Below are positions 32,504-40,901 of a stretch of DNA of 54,446 nt, piece after piece. The stretch lies in NCBI GenBank assembly GCA_045639125.1, contig JAZUCL010000016.1, positions 1 through 54,446 of the forward strand. The letters are read 5' to 3'. Position numbers and translations under genes: made by a program. Source of the stretch: JAZUCL01 sp045639125. Lineage in GTDB: Bacteria > Bacillota > Clostridia > Oscillospirales > QAMX01. The notes under the pieces were generated by a model, which was not told the origin of the DNA, made no database searches, and saw only the letters and a list, made by a program, of their open reading frames with translations. Within the stretch, counting starts at the first letter, position 1. Each line of letters opens with the position of its first letter.

Positions 32504-33136
32504 ATGATGAGAATGATTCTCCTCGGTGCTCCTGGCGCCGGAAAAGGCACACAAGCGGAGATTATCCGTGAGAAGTTTGGTATTCCCCAGATTTCCACCG
32601 GAAACATCATTCGTGAGCAGGTAAAAAGCGGTAGTGAACTTGGCAAGCAAGTCAAGTCGGTAATAGAGAGTGGAAAACTCGTCTCTGATGACCTTGTAAT
32701 CGCTCTTGTCCGTGAACGCCTGAAAGATGCCGATTGTGCAAACGGCTTTATCCTTGACGGATTCCCAAGAACAATCCCACAGGCGAAAGCACTTGCAGAA
32801 ATCAGTGATATTGACGTTGTACTTGAAATATACGTTCCGGACGAGACAATTATCCGCCGTATGTCAGGCAGACGTACTTGCCCAACTTGTGGTGCGACCT
32901 ATCATGTGGAGTACAATCCTCCAAAGGTAGAGGGTAAGTGTGACACATGCTCGGCCGACCTTATAGTTAGAGCCGACGATAGTGAGCAGGTTGTTTCTGA
33001 CCGTCTTAAAGTCTTTCATGAGCAGACCGAGCCTCTGATTGCCTTCTACAAGGAACAGAATAAGGTCAAGACCGTAATCGGTCAAGGCGGAATAGAAGAA
33101 ACATCTCGACTTGTGATGGAGGCACTTGGCAAGTAA
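32504..33136 (+). CDS. adk: Adenylate kinase, zinc-LID type
   Basis: The 210-aa enzyme interconverts ATP, ADP and AMP. It has the P-loop GAPGAGKGTQA (about residues 8-18), AMP site DGFPRTIPQA and a LID with four Cys (CPTC near 126 and CDTC near 147), the zinc-stabilised Gram-positive form. The ATG at 32504 is used; ATGs at 32507 and 32513 are close alternatives after AGGGAG. The map gene follows by 2 bp. Confidence 0.98.
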   Translation: MMRMILLGAPGAGKGTQAEIIREKFGIPQISTGNIIREQVKSGSELGKQVKSVIESGKLVSDDLVIALVRERLKDADCANGFILDGFPRTIPQAKALAEISDIDVVLEIYVPDETIIRRMSGRRTCPTCGATYHVEYNPPKVEGKCDTCSADLIVRADDSEQVVSDRLKVFHEQTEPLIAFYKEQNKVKTVIGQGGIEETSRLVMEALGK

Positions 33137-33138
33137 GC

Positions 33139-33891
33139 ATGATATCACTAAAAACAGAAAAACAAATCAATTCAATGAGAAAAGCGGGATACATCACGGC
33201 TTTGGCGTTAAAAGCCGCTGAAGCCGTGATAAAGCCCGGCGTTACAACGCTCGAAATCGATCATGCGGTTCATAAAGCAATCGTAGATGCGGGTGCAAAA
33301 CCCTCATTTCTCGGCTACGGCGGATTTCCTGCCAGTGCATGCGTATCAGTCAACGAGGAAGTCATACATGGCATTCCCGGCGGCAAAAAAGTACGCAACG
33401 GAGATATAGTCAAAGTCGATGTCGGCGCATATATTGACGGGTTCAACGGCGACAGTGCACGAACTTTCCCGGTCGGAGAGGTAAGTGATGAAACGCTAAG
33501 ACTCATCGAGGTAACGAGACAGAGTTTCTATGAGGGCATCAAATTCGCCCGAGTCGGGTATAGAGTATCGGACATATCTCACGCTATACAACAATATGCA
33601 GAGGGGCACGGCTTTTCAGTTGTACGTTCCTTTGTAGGTCACGGTATCGGTTCAAAGTTACACGAAGATCCGGAGGTCCCGAATTACGGGCAGCCCGGAC
33701 ACGGGCAGCGGCTTCTTCCGGGAATGACGATAGCAATAGAACCGATGATAAACGCAGGGACCTATGAAGTAGACGTACTAAAGGATGGCTGGACAGTAGT
33801 TACACGTGACAGGAAACTGTCATCACACTACGAGCATACGGTGTTAATCACCACGGGAGATCCGGAATTGCTAACCGTCTGCGATCGCTAA
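33139..33891 (+). CDS. map: Methionine aminopeptidase type I
   Basis: The 250-aa enzyme removes the initiator Met. It shows the metal ligands Asp (VDVGAYIDGFNGDSART, two Asp), His in FVGHGIGSKLHE, Glu in IAIEPMIN and the final Glu in HYEHTVLI, plus FLGYGGFPASACVSVNE. Length is standard for type Ia. It is coupled to adk (2-bp gap). Between it and infA, 33892-33986 has no gene. Confidence 0.98.
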   Translation: MISLKTEKQINSMRKAGYITALALKAAEAVIKPGVTTLEIDHAVHKAIVDAGAKPSFLGYGGFPASACVSVNEEVIHGIPGGKKVRNGDIVKVDVGAYIDGFNGDSARTFPVGEVSDETLRLIEVTRQSFYEGIKFARVGYRVSDISHAIQQYAEGHGFSVVRSFVGHGIGSKLHEDPEVPNYGQPGHGQRLLPGMTIAIEPMINAGTYEVDVLKDGWTVVTRDRKLSSHYEHTVLITTGDPELLTVCDR

Positions 33892-33986
33892 TGAAGTACA
33901 GCAGGGAATTAGGGCAGAGCGAATAAGACAGTTCGCAACCACCTGCAAACACAAAACACAGTCTGGCATTTTGGGAGGTATAGAAC

Positions 33987-34205
33987 TTGTCAAAGGAAGA
34001 CGTAATTGAGCTTGAGGGTACCGTCATAGAGGCACTGCCGAATGCAATGTTTCAAGTAGAATTGCCCAATGGGCACAGAATACTTGCACATATATCCGGA
34101 AAGCTAAGAATGAATTTTATAAGAATCCTGCCGGGTGACAAAGTCACAATTCAAATGTCTCCCTACGATTTAACGAGAGGCAGAATCACCTGGCGTTCAA
34201 AGTAG
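33987..34205 (+). CDS. infA: Translation initiation factor IF-1
   Basis: The 72-aa OB-fold protein reads SKEDVIELEGTVIEALPNAM and HISGKLRMNFIRILPGDKV, typical IF-1. It starts at TTG (33987-33989), with GGGAGG 8 nt upstream; no ATG or GTG fits. IF-1 binds the A-site in initiation. Confidence 0.97.
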   Translation: MSKEDVIELEGTVIEALPNAMFQVELPNGHRILAHISGKLRMNFIRILPGDKVTIQMSPYDLTRGRITWRSK

Positions 34206-34256
34206 TACCAACGGCTGATAAAACAGTCAGGTTCTGTATGAAAGGTAGGGTCTATT

Positions 34257-34370
34257 ATGAAAGTAAGACCATCGGTCAAACCCATGTGCGAAAAATGTAA
34301 GTTTATTCGCCGTAAGGGTCGTTTAATGATCATCTGCACAAATCCGAAGCATAAGCAGAGACAGGGTTAA
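34257..34370 (+). CDS. rpmJ: 50S ribosomal protein L36, zinc type
   Basis: The 37-aa protein reads MKVRPSVKPMCEKCKFIRRK and ends NPKHKQRQG, with zinc ligands Cys11, Cys14, Cys27 and His32. AAAGGTAGGG precedes the ATG. It sits between infA and rpsM as in other Firmicutes. Confidence 0.98.
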   Translation: MKVRPSVKPMCEKCKFIRRKGRLMIICTNPKHKQRQG

Positions 34371-34385
34371 GGAGGTGCGTTTATA

Positions 34386-34751
34386 ATGGCACGTATAGCT
34401 GGTGTTGACCTTCCCAGAGAGAAGAGAGTTGAAATCGGACTCACTTACATCTATGGTATAGGAAGAAAGAGTTCCAACGATATTTTGAAGGCAGCGGGCG
34501 TAGACCCCGATGTCCGTGTAAAGGATCTCACAGAGGACGATCTGGCAAAAATCCGTGAGGTAATTGAATCATATACGGTAGAGGGTGACCTTCGCCGTGA
34601 CGTAGCGCTTGACATCAAGCGTCTTATTGAAATTGGATCTTACAGAGGAATCCGCCATCGTCGTGGTTTGCCTGTAAGAGGCCAGAGAACAAGAACAAAT
34701 GCAAGAACTCGTAAGGGTCCGGTAAAGACCATTGCGAACAAGAAGAAGTAA
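34386..34751 (+). CDS. rpsM: 30S ribosomal protein S13
   Basis: The 121-aa protein begins MARIAGVDLPREKRVEIGLTYIYGIG and has YRGIRHRRGLPVRGQRTRTNARTRKG, the S13 signature that reaches the P-site. AAGGAGG lies upstream. It is the first gene of the S13-S11-S4-alpha-L17 run. Confidence 0.99.
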   Translation: MARIAGVDLPREKRVEIGLTYIYGIGRKSSNDILKAAGVDPDVRVKDLTEDDLAKIREVIESYTVEGDLRRDVALDIKRLIEIGSYRGIRHRRGLPVRGQRTRTNARTRKGPVKTIANKKK

Positions 34752-34764
34752 GGAGGGATAGGGA

Positions 34765-35157
34765 ATGGCCGCTAAGAAAGTCGTTAGTAGAAAACGTCGT
34801 GAAAAGAAGCATATTGAAAGAGGTGCAGCCCATATCCAGTCTTCTTTCAACAATACCATCGTTACAATTACAGATACCAACGGTAATGCAATTTCTTGGG
34901 CATCTGCCGGTGGACTTGGTTTCAGAGGTTCTCGTAAGTCTACTCCCTTTGCAGCACAGTCTGCAGCAGAGACAGCAGCAAAGGCTGCTATGGAGCATGG
35001 ACTTAAGACCGTTGAAGTATACGTAAAGGGCCCCGGTTCCGGACGTGAGGCTGCAATCCGTGCATTGCAGGCAGTTGGACTTGACGTTTCCATGATCAAG
35101 GACGTTACCCCAATCCCCCACAACAGTTGCCGTCCGCCTAAGCGTCGTCGTGTATAA
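34765..35157 (+). CDS. rpsK: 30S ribosomal protein S11
   Basis: The 130-aa protein has HIQSSFNNTIVTITDTNGNAISWASAG and the C-terminal DVTPIPHNSCRPPKRRRV, typical S11 of the 30S platform. It is 13 bp after rpsM. Confidence 0.99.
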   Translation: MAAKKVVSRKRREKKHIERGAAHIQSSFNNTIVTITDTNGNAISWASAGGLGFRGSRKSTPFAAQSAAETAAKAAMEHGLKTVEVYVKGPGSGREAAIRALQAVGLDVSMIKDVTPIPHNSCRPPKRRRV

Positions 35158-35177
35158 TAAAGAAGGAGGAATAGAAC

Positions 35178-35786
35178 ATGGCAAGAAACACACAGCCCAT
35201 TGTAAAACGCTGTAAGGCGTTGGGCATTTCTCCTGCTTACATGGGTTACACAGGAAACTCCAAGGCTGATACTATTCGTAATGCTCAGGGACAAACCCGC
35301 AGAAAGCAGAGCGAATACGCACTTCAGATGAAGGAGAAACAGAAGGTTAAGTTTGTATACGGTATCTTGGAGAAGCAGTTCCGTCTTTACTATGAAAAGG
35401 CAGAACGCCGTCCCGGACAGACCGGTGAAAACCTTCTTATTGCAATCGAGAGACGTCTTGACAATGTTGTCTATCGTCTTGGTTTTGCAATGACTCGCCG
35501 TGAGGCACGTCAACTTGTTTGCCACAACCACTTCACCATCAATGGTAAGAAGGCAAACATCCCCTCTATGAGCGTAAAGGTTGGCGACGTTATCGCTATT
35601 AAGGAAAAGAGCCGTTCTTCCGAGAAGTTTAAGGCGATTGTTGAAGCAAACGCTACTACTCCGGTTCCAAAGTGGCTTGACCTCAACCGCAACACTCTTG
35701 AGGGAAAGGTAGTTGCATTGCCTGAGAGAGCCGACATCGATCTTCCCATCGAGGAGCACTTGATCGTCGAGCTTTACTCCAAGTAA
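35178..35786 (+). CDS. rpsD: 30S ribosomal protein S4
   Basis: The 202-aa protein has the RNA-binding S4 domain (RLDNVVYRLGFAMTRREARQLVCHNHFTINGKK, about residues 92-124). The N-terminal region has a single Cys (RCKALG) and lacks the four-Cys zinc set, a C-minus form. S4 nucleates 30S assembly. AAGGAGG lies upstream. Confidence 0.98.
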   Translation: MARNTQPIVKRCKALGISPAYMGYTGNSKADTIRNAQGQTRRKQSEYALQMKEKQKVKFVYGILEKQFRLYYEKAERRPGQTGENLLIAIERRLDNVVYRLGFAMTRREARQLVCHNHFTINGKKANIPSMSVKVGDVIAIKEKSRSSEKFKAIVEANATTPVPKWLDLNRNTLEGKVVALPERADIDLPIEEHLIVELYSK

Positions 35787-35831
35787 TTGACCTTTATATT
35801 TTGCAAACAAGTGTTACAAGGAGGGTATTAA

Positions 35832-36779
35832 ATGATTGAGATCGAGAAGCCCCGCATTGAATGTGCTGAGATGTCAGACGATGGTTCCTACGGCAGATTT
35901 GTAGTAGAGCCCCTTGAAAGAGGCTATGGTACGACCTTAGGAAACTCCCTGCGGCGCATACTGCTCTCCTCCCTGCCTGGAACGGCAGTTACGAGCATTA
36001 AAATCAATGGCATCAACCACGAGTTTTCTACAATCCCCGGTGTTAAAGAGGATGTAACGGAGATCGTGTTGAATGTCAAGGGAATTATTTCCAAACTCCA
36101 CTGCCAAGGGGCAAAGACTGTCTATATTAACGCTGTTGGAGCGTGTGAGGTATGTGCCGGCGATATAAAATCAGACGGAGAGGTTGAAATCCTCAACCCT
36201 GATTGGCATATTGCAACACTCGGCCCTGACGCACATCTGTCTATGGAGTTAACTCTTAACCATGGCAGAGGTTACGTCCCTGCTGAACGTAATAAGCCAG
36301 CACAGTCTATCATCGGACTTTTACCTGTTGACTCGATATATACTCCTGTCTACAAGGTAAACTATTCTGTTGAGAATACCCGTGTCGGAAACGTAACCGA
36401 TTATGACCGTCTTATTTTGGAGGTGTGGACTGACTCCACCCTCACCGCACAAGACGCTATTTCTTGGGCGGCAAAGATTTTGAGTGATCTGCTCGTTCAC
36501 TTTATTGATTTGAGTGAGGAGATTGGTTCAAAGTCCACAGTCGTTGAGAAGTCTGAAACCCAGCATGATAAGGTACTTGAGATGACTATTGAGGAACTCG
36601 ATTTAAGCGTTAGAAGTTTTAACTGCTTAAAGCGTGCAGGTATCAATACCGTTGAGGATTTGATTAACAAGACTGAGGAGGACATGATGAAAGTCCGTAA
36701 CCTCGGCAGAAAGTCCCTTGAAGAAGTCATGAACAAGTTGGCTGGTATGGGCTTGTCACTTACAAAGAGCGACGATTAA
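35832..36779 (+). CDS. rpoA: RNA polymerase alpha subunit
   Basis: The 315-aa subunit has the dimerising N-terminal domain (RGYGTTLGNSLRRILLSSLPGTAV, about 33-56) and the C-terminal domain (DLSVRSFNCLKRAGINTVEDLI and RNLGRKSLEEV, about 255-305) that binds UP elements and activators. Length is standard. AAGGAGGG lies upstream. Confidence 0.99.
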   Translation: MIEIEKPRIECAEMSDDGSYGRFVVEPLERGYGTTLGNSLRRILLSSLPGTAVTSIKINGINHEFSTIPGVKEDVTEIVLNVKGIISKLHCQGAKTVYINAVGACEVCAGDIKSDGEVEILNPDWHIATLGPDAHLSMELTLNHGRGYVPAERNKPAQSIIGLLPVDSIYTPVYKVNYSVENTRVGNVTDYDRLILEVWTDSTLTAQDAISWAAKILSDLLVHFIDLSEEIGSKSTVVEKSETQHDKVLEMTIEELDLSVRSFNCLKRAGINTVEDLINKTEEDMMKVRNLGRKSLEEVMNKLAGMGLSLTKSDD

Positions 36780-36789
36780 GCATTGCGGC

Positions 36790-36821
36790 GGAACACTCGC
36801 CGTACTTATGGTGAGTGTTCC
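36790..36821 (+). other. Hairpin between rpoA and rplQ
   Basis: GGAACACTC and GAGTGTTCC pair over 9 bp around a 14-nt loop, in a 108-bp gap that is large for this cluster. It has no T-run, so it may mark processing or partial attenuation between rpoA and rplQ. Confidence 0.5.
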
Positions 36822-36887
36822 ACTACTGAAACGATTAGAGAAAATGGCAAAGGGTAGTACCCCAAGCCTTCGAAGGAGGTATTTTAC

Positions 36888-37229
36888 ATGCCCGGAACAC
36901 GTAAACTCGGCAGAGCAACTGACTCCAGAATGGCTATGCTTCGTGCAATGGTTACTTTCTTGCTTGAAAATGGCAGAATTGAAACTACTGTAACTCGTGC
37001 AAAAGAGGTTCGTCCTCTCGTTGAGAAGATGATTACTCTTGGCAAGGCAAACACTCTGGCTTCCAGACGTCAGGCTCTTGCTTTCATTACTAAAGAGGAT
37101 GTTGTCAAGAAGTTGTTTGACGAAATTGCTCCTAAGTATGCAGAGCGTAACGGCGGTTACAGCCGTATCATCAAGACTGGTCCCCGCCGTGGTGACGCAG
37201 CAGAAATGGCTATCATTGAACTTGTCTAA
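36888..37229 (+). CDS. rplQ: 50S ribosomal protein L17
   Basis: The 113-aa protein has KLGRATDSRMAMLRAMVTFLLENGRIETT and TRAKEVRPLVEKMITL, with the C-terminal GGYSRIIKTGPRRGDAAEMAIIEL motif. It is last in the superoperon and is followed by a strong terminator. Confidence 0.98.
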   Translation: MPGTRKLGRATDSRMAMLRAMVTFLLENGRIETTVTRAKEVRPLVEKMITLGKANTLASRRQALAFITKEDVVKKLFDEIAPKYAERNGGYSRIIKTGPRRGDAAEMAIIELV

Positions 37230-37260
37230 GTTTAATTGACACCTATTGATGTATTTGAGT

Positions 37261-37312
37261 AGGGCTACAATATGCACGAAAATTCCGTGTATATTGTAGC
37301 CCTATTATTTTT
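37261..37312 (+). terminator. Terminator of the ribosomal superoperon
   Basis: An 18-bp stem (37261-37278 with 37286-37303, one G-T) is followed by ATTATTTTTACT. Confidence 0.9.
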
Positions 37313-37394
37313 ACTATTCCCCAATTTTTACACAGTGTATGTAAAATCAAAAAGTAAAATTTTAATTATATAACAGATTGATACAGAAAACCTA

Positions 37395-37423
37395 TTGCAA
37401 TTTCCATATAAATACTGTAAAAT
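37395..37423 (+). promoter_or_regulatory. Promoter of the HPr-like gene
   Basis: TTGCAA (37395-37400) and TAAAAT (37418-37423) have a 17-bp spacer, about 35 bp before the start codon. Confidence 0.65.
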
Positions 37424-37458
37424 TAAAGTATGCAAATTAAGAAAGGAGCAATGCTACT

Positions 37459-37704
37459 ATGCTTATTAAAATTAAGAAAGATATTGGACTTAAAGAAGCG
37501 GAAAAATTTTCCAACATACTTAACAAGTTCCCCGGCGATATTAACTTAAAGTCAGGAACTTACTGCATTGACGGCAAATCTATGATGGGCGTTCTTGCCG
37601 TTTCATACTGTGCAAAGGAAGATATATTCCTTGAGGCAGTTGAACTTGACGACATGGAAATGAACGAACTGTGCAAAGCAATCGTTGACTATATTGCTGA
37701 ATAA
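37459..37704 (+). CDS. HPr-like protein lacking the phosphorylatable His
   Basis: The 81-aa protein has the size and strand/helix pattern of HPr. The region around the regulatory serine is kept (GKSMMGVLAV, Ser41, aligning with Ser46). The active-site motif GLHARPA is replaced by GLKEAEK, with Lys12 where His15 should be and no following Arg or Pro. It therefore cannot carry PEP-derived phosphate and would be a Crh-like regulator at most. Crh of Bacillus has Gln at this site. It stands alone between two terminators with its own promoter. Confidence 0.75.
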   Translation: MLIKIKKDIGLKEAEKFSNILNKFPGDINLKSGTYCIDGKSMMGVLAVSYCAKEDIFLEAVELDDMEMNELCKAIVDYIAE

Positions 37705-37714
37705 TTAAACAAAA

Positions 37715-37754
37715 TGCCGTTACACGCATTGAAAGGCGTTGTGACGGCTTTTTT
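37715..37754 (+). terminator. Terminator after the HPr-like gene
   Basis: GCCGTTACACGC pairs with GCGTTGTGACGGC and is followed by six T. The next gene begins 19 bp later. Confidence 0.85.
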
Positions 37755-37772
37755 CACGAAGGGAGTAGCATT

Positions 37773-39224
37773 GTGGGATATTATCTTGGTATTGACGTTG
37801 GAACATCATCTGTAAAAGTGGCGGCACTGTCGGAAAATGGTGTTGCTGTTACGGTCCGTTCAATGTATAGTGATGGAGAGGAAAAGTCACCGCAGGGTTG
37901 GTGGAACGCTATAGTTTCCGGTATACGTACTCTTGGTGAAAGTCTTGATTTGTCTCAGACAAAGGGAATAGGGCTTACGACTCAGGTCGGAACTTACGTT
38001 TTGTATCGTGATGATGTACCTGACAATGAGTTATCTGTGACAGGCTGGAACGTGGCAGGAGGTGAGGAGGAGTTAGACTTTCTGATAAAGTCTCGTCCAC
38101 AGTCATTTTATTTACAACACGTCTCCATGCCGTACCCAAAGATTGTATCATACCCTGCCCCTCGGCTTATGTGGCTAAAAAAGGAGCATAGGGACGTATA
38201 TGAACAAGCACAAAAACTTCTTGCACCGAAAGACTATCTGTATTTACGACTTACAGGAGTCATAGCGTCAGACTACTTTAGTTGGAATGGCTTTGTCGAT
38301 AACGCACGAGGAGAAGTAACAGACGAGATGTTGGAGTTGACAGGGATTGACAGAGGAAAACTTCCGACAATGCATCCGTCTACAAAATCTGTTGGAAAAA
38401 TAACTGAAGTGGCAGCGAGTGAACTTGGATTACCGTCAGGAATACCCGTAACTTTAGGGTGCAACGATTGCCACGCATCTCTTATCGGTATGGGCGTAAC
38501 GAAACTGACACAGCGGTTTGATTTGACTGGAACGAGTGAGCATATAGGAATAATTACGTCTAAAAAAGACGGCGACGACGCTTTTGCGTGGTCACCTTAC
38601 TTTACAGGCACATGTGCCTTTGGTGTTACAGCCTCGTCAGGTCCGTCTATTGACTGGGGCTTTAAGGAGTTTGGACAATACGATACTGATTTAGAGGCAA
38701 TTTACAAAGAAGTGCTGACGGGAAAACGCAGACCGCCTGTATTTTTGCCGTATCTTAGCGGTGAGCGGAGTCCAATATGGGATATGTCAGCACGTGGTGC
38801 GTTTGTGGGAATTAGTAGTGATACAACAAAACGTGACCTGCTGTACAGTGTCCTTGAGGGAGTAGTGTTGTCCCTTTGGCATATATGGGAGCGACTTCCA
38901 TTAGAGGATAGACGTAGTAGAGAGCCGTTCCGACTTGGCGGCGGCGGTGCAAAGAATAGATTATTAGGTCAGATGAAAGCCGATTTGTTCGATGCAGAAT
39001 TTGAAATTCCCAAAGAAAAGCAGAGTGGAGCGTTAGGAGCGGCAATGATTTCCGCCACAGGAGAAAGGTTGTTTTCGTCACTTAGTGAGGCGGCAGACGT
39101 GTGTGTACAAACTTCCTTTACAGTTAAGCCGCAAAACAGGGCGACATCACTACAGGAGAGATTTAATATTTACTCACGGCTATACCCGTCACTATCTGAA
39201 AATTTCAGATACTTTTCAAAGTAA
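37773..39224 (+). CDS. FGGY-family carbohydrate kinase (xylulokinase-like)
   Basis: The 483-aa kinase has the N-terminal ATPase phosphate-1 motif GIDVGTSSVKVAAL and FGGY motifs including GCNDCHASLIGMG, with the likely catalytic Asp at about 232. The C-terminal region has the family signature LLYSVLEGVVLSL and FRLGGGGAKNRLLGQMKAD. The start is GTG (37773) with GGGAG upstream. The nearest match in style is xylulokinase, but substrate cannot be assigned: no isomerase or sugar transporter adjoins. It comes right after a terminator, and no clear promoter was seen, so read-through is possible. Confidence 0.8.
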   Translation: MGYYLGIDVGTSSVKVAALSENGVAVTVRSMYSDGEEKSPQGWWNAIVSGIRTLGESLDLSQTKGIGLTTQVGTYVLYRDDVPDNELSVTGWNVAGGEEELDFLIKSRPQSFYLQHVSMPYPKIVSYPAPRLMWLKKEHRDVYEQAQKLLAPKDYLYLRLTGVIASDYFSWNGFVDNARGEVTDEMLELTGIDRGKLPTMHPSTKSVGKITEVAASELGLPSGIPVTLGCNDCHASLIGMGVTKLTQRFDLTGTSEHIGIITSKKDGDDAFAWSPYFTGTCAFGVTASSGPSIDWGFKEFGQYDTDLEAIYKEVLTGKRRPPVFLPYLSGERSPIWDMSARGAFVGISSDTTKRDLLYSVLEGVVLSLWHIWERLPLEDRRSREPFRLGGGGAKNRLLGQMKADLFDAEFEIPKEKQSGALGAAMISATGERLFSSLSEAADVCVQTSFTVKPQNRATSLQERFNIYSRLYPSLSENFRYFSK

Positions 39225-39233
39225 AAGATATAT

Positions 39234-39270
39234 AAAAGAGCAGAGAAACAGTATGTTTCTTTGCTCTTTT
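39234..39270 (+). terminator. Terminator after the FGGY kinase
   Basis: AAAGAGCAGAGAAAC pairs with GTTTCTTTGCTCTTT (one mismatch) and is followed by TTAC. Confidence 0.8.
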
Positions 39271-39358
39271 TACGTGGTGTAAAATGCACCGATATGAAGT
39301 AATAGGCATAAAATGGTTTAGGCATATCTGCTATGTTTCGACAGAAAGGTGTGATACC

Positions 39359-39625
39359 TTGGTATATAATTGTTTAGTAACGTTTCGTTCATCAACTGAG
39401 ATGTATAAAGGAAAACGAATATTTAATTTAATGAAAATACCAAGCCGTGCCGTCCGTCCGCCCCTTGCAAAAACAGGCGGGTCATGCGGTTACGGCTTGG
39501 AGATTGACGACCGCTATGCCCGACGTTGTATTGAGGCACTAATGGAAAACAACGTGGCGTACGGCAAGACTTTTTCAATACAAAACGACACTTATCGGGA
39601 GGTTATGTATGGTCTATTTAGATAA
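39359..39625 (+). CDS. DUF3343-type small protein
   Basis: The 88-aa protein reads YNCLVTFRSSTEMYKGKRIF, then IPSRAVRPPLAKTGGSCGYGLEI, which is the DUF3343 pattern with a conserved Cys in SCGYG. Members often sit next to YedF/TusA-like or cysteine desulfurase genes and are suspected sulfur or selenium carriers. The TTG at 39359 with AAAGGTG upstream is chosen; an ATG at 39284 adds 25 unrelated residues. The 3' end overlaps the desulfurase gene by 17 bp, implying coupling. Confidence 0.7.
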   Translation: MVYNCLVTFRSSTEMYKGKRIFNLMKIPSRAVRPPLAKTGGSCGYGLEIDDRYARRCIEALMENNVAYGKTFSIQNDTYREVMYGLFR

Positions 39626-40814
39626 TGCGGCAACGAGTTATCGAAAACCTCATTCAGTGTACAAGGCATCAATAGCGGCAATGAAAAACTGTGCAAGTGC
39701 AGGCAGGGGCGGATACCCTGCCTGCGAACTTGCAGAGGAAATCCTTTTTGCGTGTCGTAGTGAACTTGCAACCTTGTATGGTATGGAGTCACCGGAGCGA
39801 ATTGCTTTTACGTCAAATGCCACAGTTGGACTTAATATGGCAATAAAAGGCTGTGTTACAAGTGGAAATCATGTAGTTACAACCGGATACGAACACAATG
39901 CAGTAATGCGGCCTTTAACTGCTCTTTCACGTTATAACGTAACAGTATCGTCTGCAAATACACCTTTATACGATGTGCAGGCGGCAGTTAGAGGTATTGA
40001 TTCACTTTTGACGAAAGACACACGGCTTGTAGTTGTAAATCACGTATCAAACGTGTTTGGATTTATCCAACCACTTTCTCAAATTGACGAACTGTGTGCG
40101 TATCATGGGATACCGCTTATTATAGATGCATCTCAATCGGCAGGACTTGTACCCATTGACGTATCAAAACTTCGTGCGGCAGTATATATATGTATGCCGG
40201 GGCATAAGAGTTTATACGGACCACATGGTACAGGAGTAGTAATCGCCTGCCCTGCCCTTGACACAATTTCCCACACTACTGTACTTGAGGGTGGTACAGG
40301 AAGTGACAGTTCCTCCTATATTCAGCCAACGTACCTGCCTGATATGCTTGAAAGCGGAACTCACAATGTATGCGGAATTGCAGGTCTTTTGGAGGGAGTG
40401 CGATTCGTGCGAAAGACAGGTGTTAATAAAATCAGAAAACACGGAACAAGACTTTGCTCATATATTGCAAGAGAACTGTCGAAAATTGAGGGAATGAAGG
40501 TGTTCTTTTCAAATGATGAGAGTGTACAACTTGGCGTTTTGAGTTTTGTACCACCGAATATTGACTGTACACACATGGCGGCAATTCTTGCGGCAGGCGG
40601 TTTTTGTGTTCGTGCAGGTCACCACTGTGCCCCACTTGCCCACAAAAACGCAGGAACCCACAAAACAGGTACTGTGCGTGTGAGTCCGTCATACTTTACA
40701 ACGGAAAATGATGTGGAGCGTTTTTGTACGGCGGTGCGGCTTATAGTAGCAAATCACGGTGACGTAGGAGATGATTTTGAGACTGTTAGGCAAAAAAATC
40801 AAAAAAATCCCTAA
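39609..40814 (+). CDS. Cysteine desulfurase (class V aminotransferase, SufS/CsdA type)
   Basis: The 401-aa PLP enzyme has the N-terminal VYLDNAATSYRKP, PLP-binding Lys in MPGHKSLYGPHGTG (about residue 199) and the catalytic Cys in CVRAGHHCAP (about residue 337), the group II arrangement. It releases persulfide sulfur from Cys or selenium from selenocysteine. No Fe-S scaffold gene adjoins; the coupled DUF3343 protein is the likely acceptor. GGGAGG precedes the ATG. Confidence 0.88.
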   Translation: MVYLDNAATSYRKPHSVYKASIAAMKNCASAGRGGYPACELAEEILFACRSELATLYGMESPERIAFTSNATVGLNMAIKGCVTSGNHVVTTGYEHNAVMRPLTALSRYNVTVSSANTPLYDVQAAVRGIDSLLTKDTRLVVVNHVSNVFGFIQPLSQIDELCAYHGIPLIIDASQSAGLVPIDVSKLRAAVYICMPGHKSLYGPHGTGVVIACPALDTISHTTVLEGGTGSDSSSYIQPTYLPDMLESGTHNVCGIAGLLEGVRFVRKTGVNKIRKHGTRLCSYIARELSKIEGMKVFFSNDESVQLGVLSFVPPNIDCTHMAAILAAGGFCVRAGHHCAPLAHKNAGTHKTGTVRVSPSYFTTENDVERFCTAVRLIVANHGDVGDDFETVRQKNQKNP

Positions 40815-40841
40815 AAATCAAACAATTCTATTGAGAATGTA

Positions 40842-40870
40842 GTTGACAAATCACTCAAATAAAGGTATAA
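40842..40870 (+). promoter_or_regulatory. Promoter of yceD-rpmF
   Basis: TTGACA (40842-40847) and TATAAT (40865-40870) are spaced by 17 bp, a consensus sigma-A promoter. Confidence 0.88.
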
Positions 40871-40901
40871 TGTCATTTGTACCGCTTTGTAGAGGTGTGT
40901 C

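Noticed and set aside
34569..35810. Long minus-strand reading frame (413 codons) opposite rpsM, rpsK and rpsD
   Set aside because: It is antisense to highly conserved ribosomal genes, has no ribosome-binding site or recognisable domain, and arises from codon bias.
39284..39358. ATG start for the DUF3343 gene
   Set aside because: The extra 25 residues do not fit the family and lack a ribosome-binding site. TTG at 39359 has one.
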